Source of the DNA: Camellia lanceoleosa
Lineage: Eukaryota; Streptophyta; Magnoliopsida; Ericales; Theaceae
NCBI GenBank assembly: GCA_025200525.1
Contig: CM045763.1
Span: 57,739,530 to 57,803,529, forward strand
Reading direction: 5' to 3'
DNA length: 64,000 nt
Shown here in pieces: positions 54,386-64,000 of this stretch (position 1 is the first letter of the stretch; each line of letters starts with the position of its first letter). The notes below the pieces were generated by a model. The model was given only the letters and a program-made list of their open reading frames with translations, searched no databases and was not told where the DNA came from. Position numbers and translations under genes: made by a program.

Positions 54386-55595
54386 TATTTTTACCCCCGG
54401 GTAAGGGCTGTGTGTTACGGATGTCATGAATACTTTACATATATAGACAACTGTTCATTAAGTCAAAACGTAACATATCAGAACATAGAGTATTTCTTGT
54501 TATGTCATGTTATTACAGTACACTTAACAAAGACAGAACAGTTTACATCATAATGTGAGTCACCTGATAAGGTCATTGATATTTAATTTTGTCTTCAGGT
54601 TGAGTCATCCGTAAGTCATTCCATTGTTTATCATAATGCTTAGCAGGTATTAACATATAAAACAATCCGTGGTCTTAACTAATTATTCATTAAGAAACGA
54701 CGTAGTTCACTTGATCTATTAATAGCATATAAAAGCAAACACCTTTGTTTGATCGTTGATTTATGTTAACATAGTTGACTTGTACTTAACAGAGTACTAA
54801 TGGTAGCCGTTACATCATTCATGAGTTAACATAGTCAACTTAAGTTTAATAGGACATTCCTGATAATTATTAATGAGAGATAAGCACATTTACAGATTAA
54901 ATGATTTCAGAGATACGTGAATACCATGGTTCCATAGGGCTTATACGTTTCCTTTATTCATCATGAATCACTCTAGCTATCTTGCAAATAACAGAATGTT
55001 AGTCTTCTTGTCAACAGTACTACCGCTTAATAATGCCTCTAGATTTTCCAATCAACACATTGTTAACTTAATTACTTGCAAGGGACAGAATATTAACGAT
55101 AAGAATCATTAACGATAATTGAACGTACGACTACCGTACTACTACTCACAGTGCTGCAACGGAGTGCTTGTCCCTCCTGGAGTGTGCCCTGTACACATAC
55201 ATAACTTAGTCATTAGTTATTTTTCTTTCTTACTTCATTTTACTTTGAACGAATTTACAGGCATCTTAAGAATATCAAACACATATTTCAAAAATACCAG
55301 CGGCATAAGCACACAAAACGGAGTGACTAAATTTTTTTGACTTGGGCAGCGTCTTGGCAAGAATCCTCTGCGTCGGTGATTCTCGCGAATCTGCATTAAA
55401 ATGCAGAAAAACCCAATTTTTGGTACACTTATTCAAGGCTCAAAATAGGTGCTTTTAATGGTAGAATATGGTTTAACAAGCATGTATATAAACATTATAA
55501 CATATCTCAATCTCAACATAACTTGGATCTTTAATCTGTAAAACTTATGAACATAATCTAATTCCACAATATTTCCACTTTCCTTACATATATAC

Positions 55596-58065
55596 TGTAA
55601 CAACCCTCGTACCGATTACTGAATTATATACTGATTAATGCTAAACTGGACCGCTATTGACTGGTAATCGAATTGATTGAAGTATTGAATAGACCGATTG
55701 AAATCGAAATTGAGATTGAATAAGTTTATCTATTGAATTGCATATTGCATCTGTTTGATTGAATGTCTATCTGTTTAAATTTATGTATTTAAACTGTTAA
55801 TTGAAGGCCTTATCGGCGGCCGATTTAGAAACCGTTTAGTGTTCTGTAATTAGGAGAATATTTGTGATTTAATGATATATTTATCCGAAAATTGATTAGG
55901 AATGATTAAAGTAGATTGAATTGAGCTAATTGAGAACTTAGGCTTATTTACTATATTGCCCTTGAGTGGACCATTTGTTTATTATTATTCATTGAACCTT
56001 ATACACTAAGGAGACACATTTTGATCAGCCAATTCTTTCCCCATAACCGACCATAGAAGAGAAGTAGAGAGAGAGTTCATCTTGAAGAATTAAGCTCAAA
56101 TTGTTGAAGAAATTGAAGTGTAATTGGCATAATCTAGCTTCCACACCTTGAATTAACACTCTAGGTAAGAAATTCATGGTCTCCTCCTTGTCTATAAACT
56201 TCATTATGCATGGTTCATGCTAAATTATAGAACCAAGCCATGTTTTAGTGCAAATGTGTCGAATTGGAGGTGTATAGTGATTTCCAGGTAGAGTTTAGTG
56301 ACTTTGCACTGAATTCTTGGCTAATTGTCACATGCATGCCCATGTTTTTATCATAGTTCATGGTTCCACATTGTTTTCAAAGATTAGAGCTCTTTAGAGC
56401 AAGAATTGAAGGTTGATTTTGGATTAAAACTCATGCATTGCATGTTTAATATTGTTCTTGAAATTGGGTTTGAAAAATGGTTTTAATTGACTCACCTTTG
56501 GGGCTTGGATTCATAAATTGGCTTTTGAAACTTGTTATACTTTGTTTTGGGATGTATTCTCGAATTTGAGCCCAAGAGGTCGAGAATTGAGTTGAGAATG
56601 CTTGGTTTGAGCTTGGAAGGCAACTGAAATTCAGTTGGCTTCTTCGCTTCAGCGAAGGATTCTCGCCGGCGACCAACGTTTTCCTCTGAGCCCGCTTGAG
56701 TGAAGGATTGGTGGCTCGGCGTAAATCGAACATCCAAGATTTTTTCGTTTCATCGGATCGCTCGGCGAATGAAGGCTCGCCGGCGAACCTTTGATTTTGG
56801 AAGCTTGCTCGGCGAGCATCGAGTGAGCATCGGCGTAAAATTGAGCATCCAAAGATTTTTTTCTTGTTTCATCAGACCGCTCGAGCGAAGGATTTCTCGC
56901 TCGAGCGAAGCCTTTGATTTTGCAACCTGGCTCGAGCGAAGGGAGGGTCGCTCGGCGAGACCCTGTTCAAAGAACTTTTGAAAAGTGCCTTCCAACTGTA
57001 TTTTTGCATCCTCATCGCATCCTAGGCATTCTTAGGCCTAGTTTAAGGCATCTTAATGAGGATTTAGACATAGAACCACACCGAGGGAATTTAGGGATTT
57101 AATTATCATCCTTTCCAACTGTAAACTTAGTGTGTGTTTTATTGATTATTGTTTAGGGTTGGCTCAGGACGCGCCTAGCTCATCGATAGCCCAATCACCG
57201 TGAGTAGTAACAGTTGTGTAAAGATATGTTCAAATGGTTTCATTTTGAATATTGAATCGAACTTTATTGAACTGATATTGTTTATTGAATGAATGTATGT
57301 CTGTATTTGAACTGTATTGTGGCATCCTTAGCACCCATCGTTATTGGTATTCTGAGCTCGACGGTTTCCTTGTGGAACCATACTTGATTGATGGCCATCA
57401 TTATTGTTGGTTCGCAAAGGCCGGTCCTTTTGGACCCTCTTGTTTATAGGCTAATGGATGTACCACATATGGTGATTGATTGAAATATTGATTGTCGAAA
57501 ATCGAAGATTGAAATATCGTATAATGAATTGATTTCATTCAGTAAGGACATTCATTCATAACCTCTTTACGTTATGTTATTCATCGGGCCTTAGCTCACT
57601 GTTATATATATATATATATGTAGGTGCTCACCACCGACGAAGCTAGGAGCGGATTGGTCCCCGATTTTGTCAAGCGACCAATGTGCCTCATGCGAGGTTC
57701 CGAGACGCTATGCCATGGCTTGGGGTGTTTTTGTGTCTCCACTAGTCTCCTCTTGTTTTTGTCTTTGTTATGCGTTCTTGTATAGAGATTCTTGACCGTC
57801 TTTTACGCTCTTAAGGGATTAAGTCCCTGTACTGAATGTTTGTAAATGAATGTATAGACTGTACTGGTTTGGAATGTATGAATGCATGTTAGAATGAAAA
57901 ATGTTTTTGGCATACAGATTTTCACAGCTCAATGGACACTAGTTACTTACTGTTTTGGCTTCCGCCAGTACAGACTGATTGACTATATTGCTCAGAGGCC
58001 TTGGTAATCTCGGATTCTTGGCGATTCTGATGCTAAACCCATAGGGCCGGGTTTGGGTCATGACA
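55596..58065 (+). mobile_element. Solo LTR (gypsy type, plus orientation), 2.47 kb
   Basis: Begins TGTAACAACCCTCG and ends GGGTTTGGGTCATGACA, with perfect 5-bp duplications TATAC (55591-55595 and 58066-58070). No internal region or second LTR is present. It splits the minus-strand LTR 52682-58673. It contains CG-rich repeats at 56640-56965 and a (TA)n run near 57605. Confidence 0.9.
56640..56965 (+). repeat. CG-rich tandem repeats in the solo LTR
   Basis: CGAGCGAAGG, TCGCCGGCGA and GCTCGGCGA recur. A larger unit (CATCCAA(A)GATTTTTT, TGTTTCATC-GA, CCTTTGATTTTG) occurs twice about 120 bases apart (near 56729 and 56847). Confidence 0.8.
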
Positions 58066-58673
58066 TATACACATATATATAATCATGTATCCATATAAAT
58101 AGGTTCAAGCTTGATAATTGAGGAAATAAGGTGAAATTCTCACTAGATAATCCAACACAATAGCACAACAATATAGAGGAATTGGAGTAAATTAAAAATA
58201 GTGAGACATATCTTGAAATCCTATAAATTTTCCCCAATTCTTCTTTGAAGAGCCTTCTTCTCCTCCTTTCAAACTTTCCCCTTCTTTCTAACCCTCTCTA
58301 GGAGATATTTATTTATCTTTTTTTATTTTATTTTTGAGTGATGGTTTCCCTTAAGTCAAAGATATAAAAAAAAACATTGATATACATAAAAGTAAATAAA
58401 GACAAAATTTAATCAGTTTAATCATTCCTAAATAAAATTTCACAGAAAATCATACTATGACCTAAAAATCATGCTGATCTCAAATGTAAATTCAATTTCA
58501 AATTATCGAGCCTCTAAGGCTCTTAATTTCCGATCTGAACATCTCAGTTATAACAGATTTCTCTCTTGTTAATTAAACTTAATTTCACATGGAATTTCAC
58601 AATGAGCATATAAATGTACAGAATAAGAGACTGAAAGTATATCAGAATCATAGACGAGGGCCGGGTTATTACA

Positions 58674-59521
58674 CTATCAAATTGCGTCATTTCTATCCAT
58701 GTCACCTAACAGGCACGTCGTCCTGGGCATTTCATTATGGTTTGCCGCCTTTTCGAATTTTTAACAAAACCTCATATTCTCTCTCTTCGTTTTTTCACTT
58801 CGCATCATCGCTTCTCTCTTTTGCTTAAGATTTTCTCTCTCTACATTCCAAAAACCTCCATTGTTGCGTTCACGTGCTCTCTGTACCTATTTCGTTCACC
58901 ACTTCCGGCGAGGAATTCCCTGTTCTGATTCATTTTTCGTTGTTGTCAGACTCCGGCGATTATTGCTTCGTTGTCGTTTCCCTGACTTCACTTAGTAAGT
59001 TCTTTAATTTTCTCATTTCTTCTTTCAGTTTTCTGCTGTTCTTGTGTGTGACACTGTTATGAATCTTGTCTTGCATATCATTTGCTGCTTGAATTTTTTA
59101 TCCATTCCCTGACTCCAATTGTCATTTTTAGATATTGCAAATCAATTCTAGTTCTTGAGTCTATTTTACCGCTCTTTGTTACTCTGGCTTTATACTGTAT
59201 CTGTGTGTTGCCATTTGAATCGGTGTTGCCTCTATACACTTTTTATGTTCTTGCATCTCTGTAGCTTTCTTGATTCTGAATCATGCTTTTTTCTTTCTGT
59301 TGTTTTTGCTTTGTTTCCAAATTCTTACCATTTGAATCTTGTTTCGGTAGATTTAGGTTTGGGATTTGCTAGAAATTATATTCTTAGGAAAATTGAAACA
59401 AATTTCCCTTAGATCTTCAAAACCCTTGCCCTAGTGCCTATTTAGGGTTTAATCGAGGTCTTCAAGTCAATATCACTCACTTTTTCCTAAAATCTTGCAC
59501 TAACTTCATTAATCCGACATC
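58674..59521 (+). other. Leader region of the Tat extra gene
   Basis: CT-rich, non-repetitive DNA with no long frame. A possible splice donor (CTTAGTAAGTTC, near 58990) suggests an untranslated exon and intron before the start codon at 59522. Confidence 0.4.
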
Positions 59522-62014
59522 ATGGGAATGTTTAGGTGGAGGGTAGACACCCCGGCCAAACTAGAGTACTTCCGACAAGAGTTCTTCATCCCAGCTAACG
59601 TTCAACTTAGGTTGGCTGGAGATGAGGACTCTATCATGCCTGATGGAGATTCTATGTCCTTCCTAGTAGTTGCCTTCATAGAGTGTGGACTCAAGTTTTC
59701 CTTAGACACCCTCTTTAGGGAAGTTCTCTACTACTACAAACTCAACCCCATGTAGCTAGCCATCAATTTCTATAGGGTTATCAACGGTATAATTGCCTTA
59801 GCACGCTGAGAAAAGGCTAGGATTACACTAGCCAACATCCAATTCTGTTACATAATGTGTGGCCTTAAGTCTGAAAAAGACTACATATATTACCTCAAGC
59901 CCAGATCCATCGCCTACAAACTCATAGCCGACCTCTCAGACTCCAACAAGGGTGCTAGAGATGATTACTTGATCGTCTTGGGCAACTGGAAGTTTGCGCT
60001 TGATAATGATCTTCATTTCTTTCCTTTGCACCGAGCAGTGTCTAAAGAACGTGATGGTAAGAACTGGGTCACCTCATAACTTACCTTTACTAAGACTTGC
60101 TAGTTCATCTATCCGTACTAATGTCTTATCTTTGTTTCTGTTTTGCAGCTCTTCCCCAGCCATCAAAGAATTTCCACTAAACTTTCCACTCCAGCCCTGA
60201 TTTGAAAAGGCTTTTAGGTTTGGATATTAATAAGTGCAAAGCCCATTTGTTGCTTGATTATATCCCGATCTACAAGTCTGCTTTGCCCGATGATCCCCGT
60301 TGAAGTAAGACTCCCCTATCAACAACCACTTCACCAGTTGTCTCATCGCCAAGGCCAGACCAAGCCTCTTCCTCAGATCCAGTTGAGTTGCTATCTACCT
60401 TTACCCCCTAACTTATCCGGACATCCCAACGCCGACGTCGACGTCGACGTTGTACCCTAGCAAACGCACTAGCTAGCAAAACTCGAAGTCGAAGATGCCA
60501 AGAATCAGAGACATCGGCCTACGATCCAGTTAACCCTCCTACAGCCTTTTCTGCTACCCACTTTGGCACCAAGGTTACCATTGGTGCCACTGCTGAAGAC
60601 ACGGGCCACAACAAATTCGTTGTTGAAGACCTCCTGGTTGATTTGCCAGGAGTTGTTACAGTTCAATCCTTTTCTCCATCTCAATCCAAACCCAATCCAA
60701 AACCAAAAGGGTGAAGAGGGGTGAAGAGGGCTAAGGCAAAAACGTCTGTTACCCAAATTAACACTGAAGACACTGAACCGATCTCGAGATTAGCAAAGGT
60801 TAAAAAGAACACCTCTACCGCTGAGAAGAGGCCTGCCGAGGCCGAGCCATCCGATACCGCTCCGTCGAAAAAGCCAAGGTCCAAAGCCACAACAAGTCCA
60901 AGTGCTTTCAAAGCCAATGAGCCTTGGGCCTATGCCATCATGATTGGTGACAAGCCAATGAAGGCCGGTGACAACGCCATCGATAGTATCGAGGGCAGCG
61001 CCGCCCTCTCCACTATCGTGCTTCTGCTAACCAATCTGAACTATATGGACAAAATCAATGAATATGAAAACTTTGCATTGATGATGCAACATTCCGTCTT
61101 GATATGTCTTCAACACTTGTCATTGTTTCATTTTGGTTTCCTACATTTACTTAACCAATTCTAACTTGTTTGTTTATATCTTTTTAGGCCATCCAGCATA
61201 CCCACTCCTTTTCAATGAAAGCCGAGGACAACAAGAATGAGTTGGTTCAAAAGACTAAGGAAGTTGCTAGCTCCCTCTCTTCTCTCAATAATGCCGAGGC
61301 CAAGATCAAAGCCCTATAGATCAGGCTAAGGCTGCCAAAGCTGCTCAAGACAAAGCCAAAAAAAGGGCTGATGCGGCAGAGGTTGTGGCCGTGGTGTTTA
61401 AAGTCGAGGTAAAGGAAGTCGAGGCAAAAACCGTTAAGGTCAAGATGGAGCTCCAAGAGGCCTTGGCGACCAAGGAAGCCGAGATCAAGGCGGTGGATGA
61501 GAATGCATTTTTAGAGGGGCAGGCCGTCATTCACGATGCTTACAAAGGCCAAGTTAATCAAGCTTGTAATAGAGGCTTTTATCTCGTCTGGACAGCCGCT
61601 CTCAACAAACTCTCCATTCCAATAGATTTCCTTCTCAGAGACATCAGCCAACTCCAAGTGCCTTTTTCCCTGTCTCCCAAGGAGCTTGAGGACGAAGCCA
61701 AGGACGAGGACACTAAGGCTGATGATGTTGATAAAGAGGAGGCTACTATTGGGGCCAAGTCTCCCACTATGAACGAGAAAGTCCTGAGCTTAACTCAAGA
61801 CGAAAAGAACGAGGTCTCCAAGAGTGCCTCACTTAAGATGACAGTATCTGAGACCGAGGTCTACATAACCAAGAAAAGCTTGGATGAGGCCTTGTTGGAA
61901 ATTGATGCCGAGATAGCTGCAGAGAAGGAGACATTAATGCCAACTAAGGCCGACACAACGCTAATAGCCGAGGTTGAGCAATTAGAGATCAATACCAACG
62001 TTTCCAACAGTTAG
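59522..62014 (+). pseudogene. Extra gene of the Tat element (Transposase_28/'putative gypsy type transposon'-like), degenerate
   Basis: Starts at ATG 59522. Residues resemble the plant 'putative gypsy type transposon' domain (PF04195): RQEFFIPANVQLRLAG, FIECGLKFSLDTLFREVL, YYYKLNPM, then AYKLIADLSDSNKGARDDYL and VLGNWKF. Two C-to-T type stops interrupt it (TAG 59753-59755; TGA 59807-59809). A good intron lies at 60057-60148 (GTAAG...TTTTGCAG). Later exons (about 60721-61080 and 61190-62014, with a stop near 61318) are rich in Lys, Glu and Ala and look coiled-coil, followed by AFLEGQAVIHDAYKGQVNQA and an acidic tail. It lies on the strand opposite the element's integrase. Function is unknown. 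Confidence 0.7.
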
Positions 62015-62785
62015 GATTTTTTCTTACTTGTACTTCTTTCTTTTATTCTAAACAGTTGTAATCTTTTTGTGTTTGAACAATGTGAGCTTTTGTTTGGTCG
62101 ATATGCTTTCTACTGTAATCCAAAACTTCGTTTTTGAATGCTAGTCTTCTTTTTCTCTAAGTGTTGGATGCTCTTCTTCGTGTATGCTTACTTCTTTGCT
62201 TCTATGCCTTGCATGTTTCCATATTTAGAACATTATTGCCATCCTTCCAAGTATACCTTAATTGTGTACTGACTTTGAGTTAGAACATATCTAACATGTA
62301 TTATCTCGGATATACTTCATCTCGGGTGCAACCTTAGTTGGTCACCTCGAACTAACTTACCTCGGAGTTCACCTTTCACTGTGATCTCGGCCAAACAACA
62401 CTAAAAAATATGTTATTTTACAAGTGTTTTCTCTTTACTTGTATCTGCTGTTTTCTACCAAGACCTCACCTTTCCACGTCCAGCACCTTGGCTGGGTATC
62501 TCGGTCAATTATCCTTCGGGTATAAAAATAATATTCATCTCTCGGATAGTTCCATCTATCGACGACCTCGGACGAACTTTCAAAAAAATTCTCACGTGTT
62601 ATTCATAACTTCAACTTGAAATTTCAGGAAGTTTCACAAGTGTTATGCTTTTATTCCATTCCCGCTTCTTGCCCTTTAATGTGAACCTAAGTACAACTTA
62701 TGTTCACATTAAGCATACAACTCCAATTCTTGCGGAGGTTTGGTTCAAACGAAAATTAGCTGAGGTTTCTACCTCAGTTTCTCTG
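62015..62785. other. Non-coding Tat DNA downstream of the extra gene
   Basis: TTTTATTCTAAACAGTTGTAATC and similar may be its 3' untranslated region. ACCTCGG and ATCTCGG phrases recur at 62305-62575, echoing 51270-51300. Confidence 0.5.
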
Positions 62786-62789
62786 TTAA

Positions 62790-63225
62790 TCTATATAGAT
62801 TAAACTTAGTTCAACTCTGTCATCGTGACAAGTCAAAGTTATTCATCATGTTTCATTCGGAAATATTCCTAACTTAGTTCAACTCTACCATATGATAAGT
62901 CTAAGTTATTTATCATGTTTCAATCGAAAACACTGCAAACTTAGTTTAACTCTATCGTATGGAAAGTATAATTTAACTCTACCATATGATAATTCTAAGT
63001 TATTCGTCATGCTTTAGTCGGAAACATCGCAAACTTAGTTCAACTCTATCATATGGCAAGTATAATTCAACTCTACCATATGATAAGTCTAAGTTATTCG
63101 TCATGTTTCAATAGGAAACATTGCAAACTTAGTTCAACTCTATCGTATGACAAGTATAATTCAACTCTACCATATAATAAATCTAAGTTATTCGTCATGT
63201 TTCATTCGGAAACATCGTCATAAGA
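62790..63225 (-). repeat. Higher-order tandem array (~94-bp unit)
   Basis: AACTTAGTTCAACTCTA(C/T)C occurs five times, each followed by an ATATGATAAG or ATATGGCAAG variant. The last three repeats form a ~94-base compound unit of a ~33-base piece (ending CAAGTATAATTCAA) plus a ~61-base piece (AAGTTATTCGTCATGTTTCA). It lies between integrase and the 3' LTR side of the Tat element. Confidence 0.85.
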
Positions 63226-63299
63226 CTACTTCAGTTCTATCGCACAAATATCACCAACAGTAAAAACCAAATCAAGCTAGTGTTTTATTAAAACTTTGG

Positions 63300-64000
63300 C
63301 TAATATTACATAATTCTCAAAAAATAAAAACTAATGATAAAAAAACTTTGGATTGCAAGTGTTCTAGGGTCGTAGTAACTCTTTCCTATCAGTGTCTTCA
63401 AGCCAATATGCCCTATTGTCAGCAACCGAAATGATTTTATATAGTTTGGGCCAAGTTTGCTATCCCTAGGATCCTTCTTGTTGCCAACAACTTTTCTCAA
63501 GACGAGATCACTAACCTTGAATTCTCTTGGGTTGACCTTCTTGTTGTAAGCCATAGTGAGCTGCTACTGGTATGCCCCCAGCTGAATTGCCGCTCTTTCC
63601 CTTTTTTCTTCCAACAGGTCCAGATCTCGGGCCAAAAATGTCTCGTTACTTTCATTCTTCACTCCCTGGGTTCTGATTTCAGGGATGCCAACTTCTAGTG
63701 GGATGACTACTTCGGTGCCATAAGTCATGGCAAGCGGAGACTCCCCAATTGATCTTCTCAGTGTAGTCCGATATGCCTACAAAACATTGGGCAATTCTTT
63801 CACCCACTTGCCCTTAGCTGCTTGCAGCCTCTTTTTGATTCCATCCAAAATGGTCTTGTTGGATACTTCTGCATAACCATTACTCTGGAAGAAACTAGGA
63901 GTAAAATAATAATTCTTAATTTTGTACTTGGCACAGAAGCTCTTGATCAGCTTACTGTCAAACTAAGTGCCATTGTCTGCCATAATGGCCCTTGAGATCC
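63300..64000 (-). pseudogene. Ty3/gypsy integrase, C-terminal half (degenerate, partial)
   Basis: Read on the minus strand from the right edge. The catalytic-core blocks ADNGT and NGYAEVSNKTI (a variant of NGQAE with the catalytic Glu kept) are seen, then KWVKELPNVL, AYRTTLRRSIGESPLAMTYG and the C-terminal NPREFKVSDLVLRKVVGN. Stops replace Gln or Trp at several positions, for example in the block after DNGT and before AYRTT. These fit C-to-T/G-to-A decay. The downstream KLGPN block is followed by non-canonical sequence. The remainder of pol lies beyond the window. Confidence 0.9.

Larger units (their letters stand above)
52682..58673 (-). mobile_element. 5' LTR of a gypsy-type element, interrupted by a solo LTR and a MITE
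   Basis: Plus-strand ends are TGTCACGCCCC (52682) and CCGGGTTATTACA (58673). On the minus strand that is TGTAATAACCCGG...GGGGCGTGACA, followed by a primer site. Removing the forward solo LTR (55596-58065) with its duplication and the MITE (53280-53529) leaves about 3.3 kb. It shares a repeated block with the solo LTR at 31064. The rest of the element to the left is incomplete, and no second LTR was recognised. Confidence 0.8.

Noticed and set aside
54690..54715. AAACGACGTAGTT as another copy of the MULE palindrome
   Set aside because: It is not symmetric and has no terminal repeat beside it. It looks like a chance match inside an LTR.
52682..58673. Solo LTR interpretation for this block
   Set aside because: An iMet-type primer site sits two bases outside the left edge, so internal sequence is attached and it is a 5' LTR rather than a solo LTR.

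Overview
The window is plant nuclear DNA, almost certainly from a eudicot. It has long AT-rich stretches, U2-type introns, many MITEs, plant LTR retrotransposon hallmarks, and two ordinary plant genes. I cannot name the species. There are no rRNA or tRNA genes, no CRISPR array and no bacterial or organellar operon. About two thirds of the sequence can be assigned to transposable elements, many of them nested.

Layout. 1-7495: the 3' part of a large Ogre/Tat-type LTR retrotransposon. It holds a hairpin-forming tandem array (1745-2620), a polypurine tract (3043-3055) and a very long LTR (3056 to about 7495) with internal satellite-like repeats. 7496-9699: remains of a CACTA element ending in its terminal repeat at 9699. 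9700-11748: AT-rich filler. 11749-19111: a MuDR-like element carrying a decayed FAR1-type MULE transposase gene (+), a captured F-box fragment (+), and a convergently oriented two-exon gene (-) for a GRF-type zinc-finger protein with a C-terminal membrane segment. 19137-25922: a cluster of MITEs, including two MULE-derived non-autonomous elements with target-site duplications (21231-22080 and 25083-25922).

26402-28592: an intact two-exon polyol/monosaccharide transporter gene (526 residues). 29500-46657: a TE-rich intergenic region. It contains foldback MULE-type elements with perfect 9-bp duplications, a solo LTR (31064-32854), a hAT-type element with an 8-bp duplication (35973-36870), Tourist-like MITEs, a palindrome-bearing MULE-like element (45112-45740) and a tRNA-derived SINE. 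46834-47700: an intact, intronless OVATE-family (OFP) gene.

50563-64000: a Tat-lineage Ty3/gypsy element on the minus strand. Its 3' LTR is at 50563-51093 and its degenerate integrase runs off the right edge. Between them lie a tandem array and an extra gene on the opposite strand (59522-62014). A second gypsy-type element (primer site 52668-52679, LTR 52682-58673) is inserted in it, and that LTR is interrupted by a forward solo LTR (55596-58065) and a MITE.

Only the transporter and the OFP gene look like functional host genes. The transporter predicts H+-coupled polyol/sugar uptake at a membrane, and the OFP predicts a transcriptional repressor of growth and organ shape. The most unusual material is in the mobile elements: a two-gene convergent MULE, a shared ACGACGTCGT palindrome at the ends of several MULE-like elements, and tandem arrays in retrotransposon 3' regions and LTRs.
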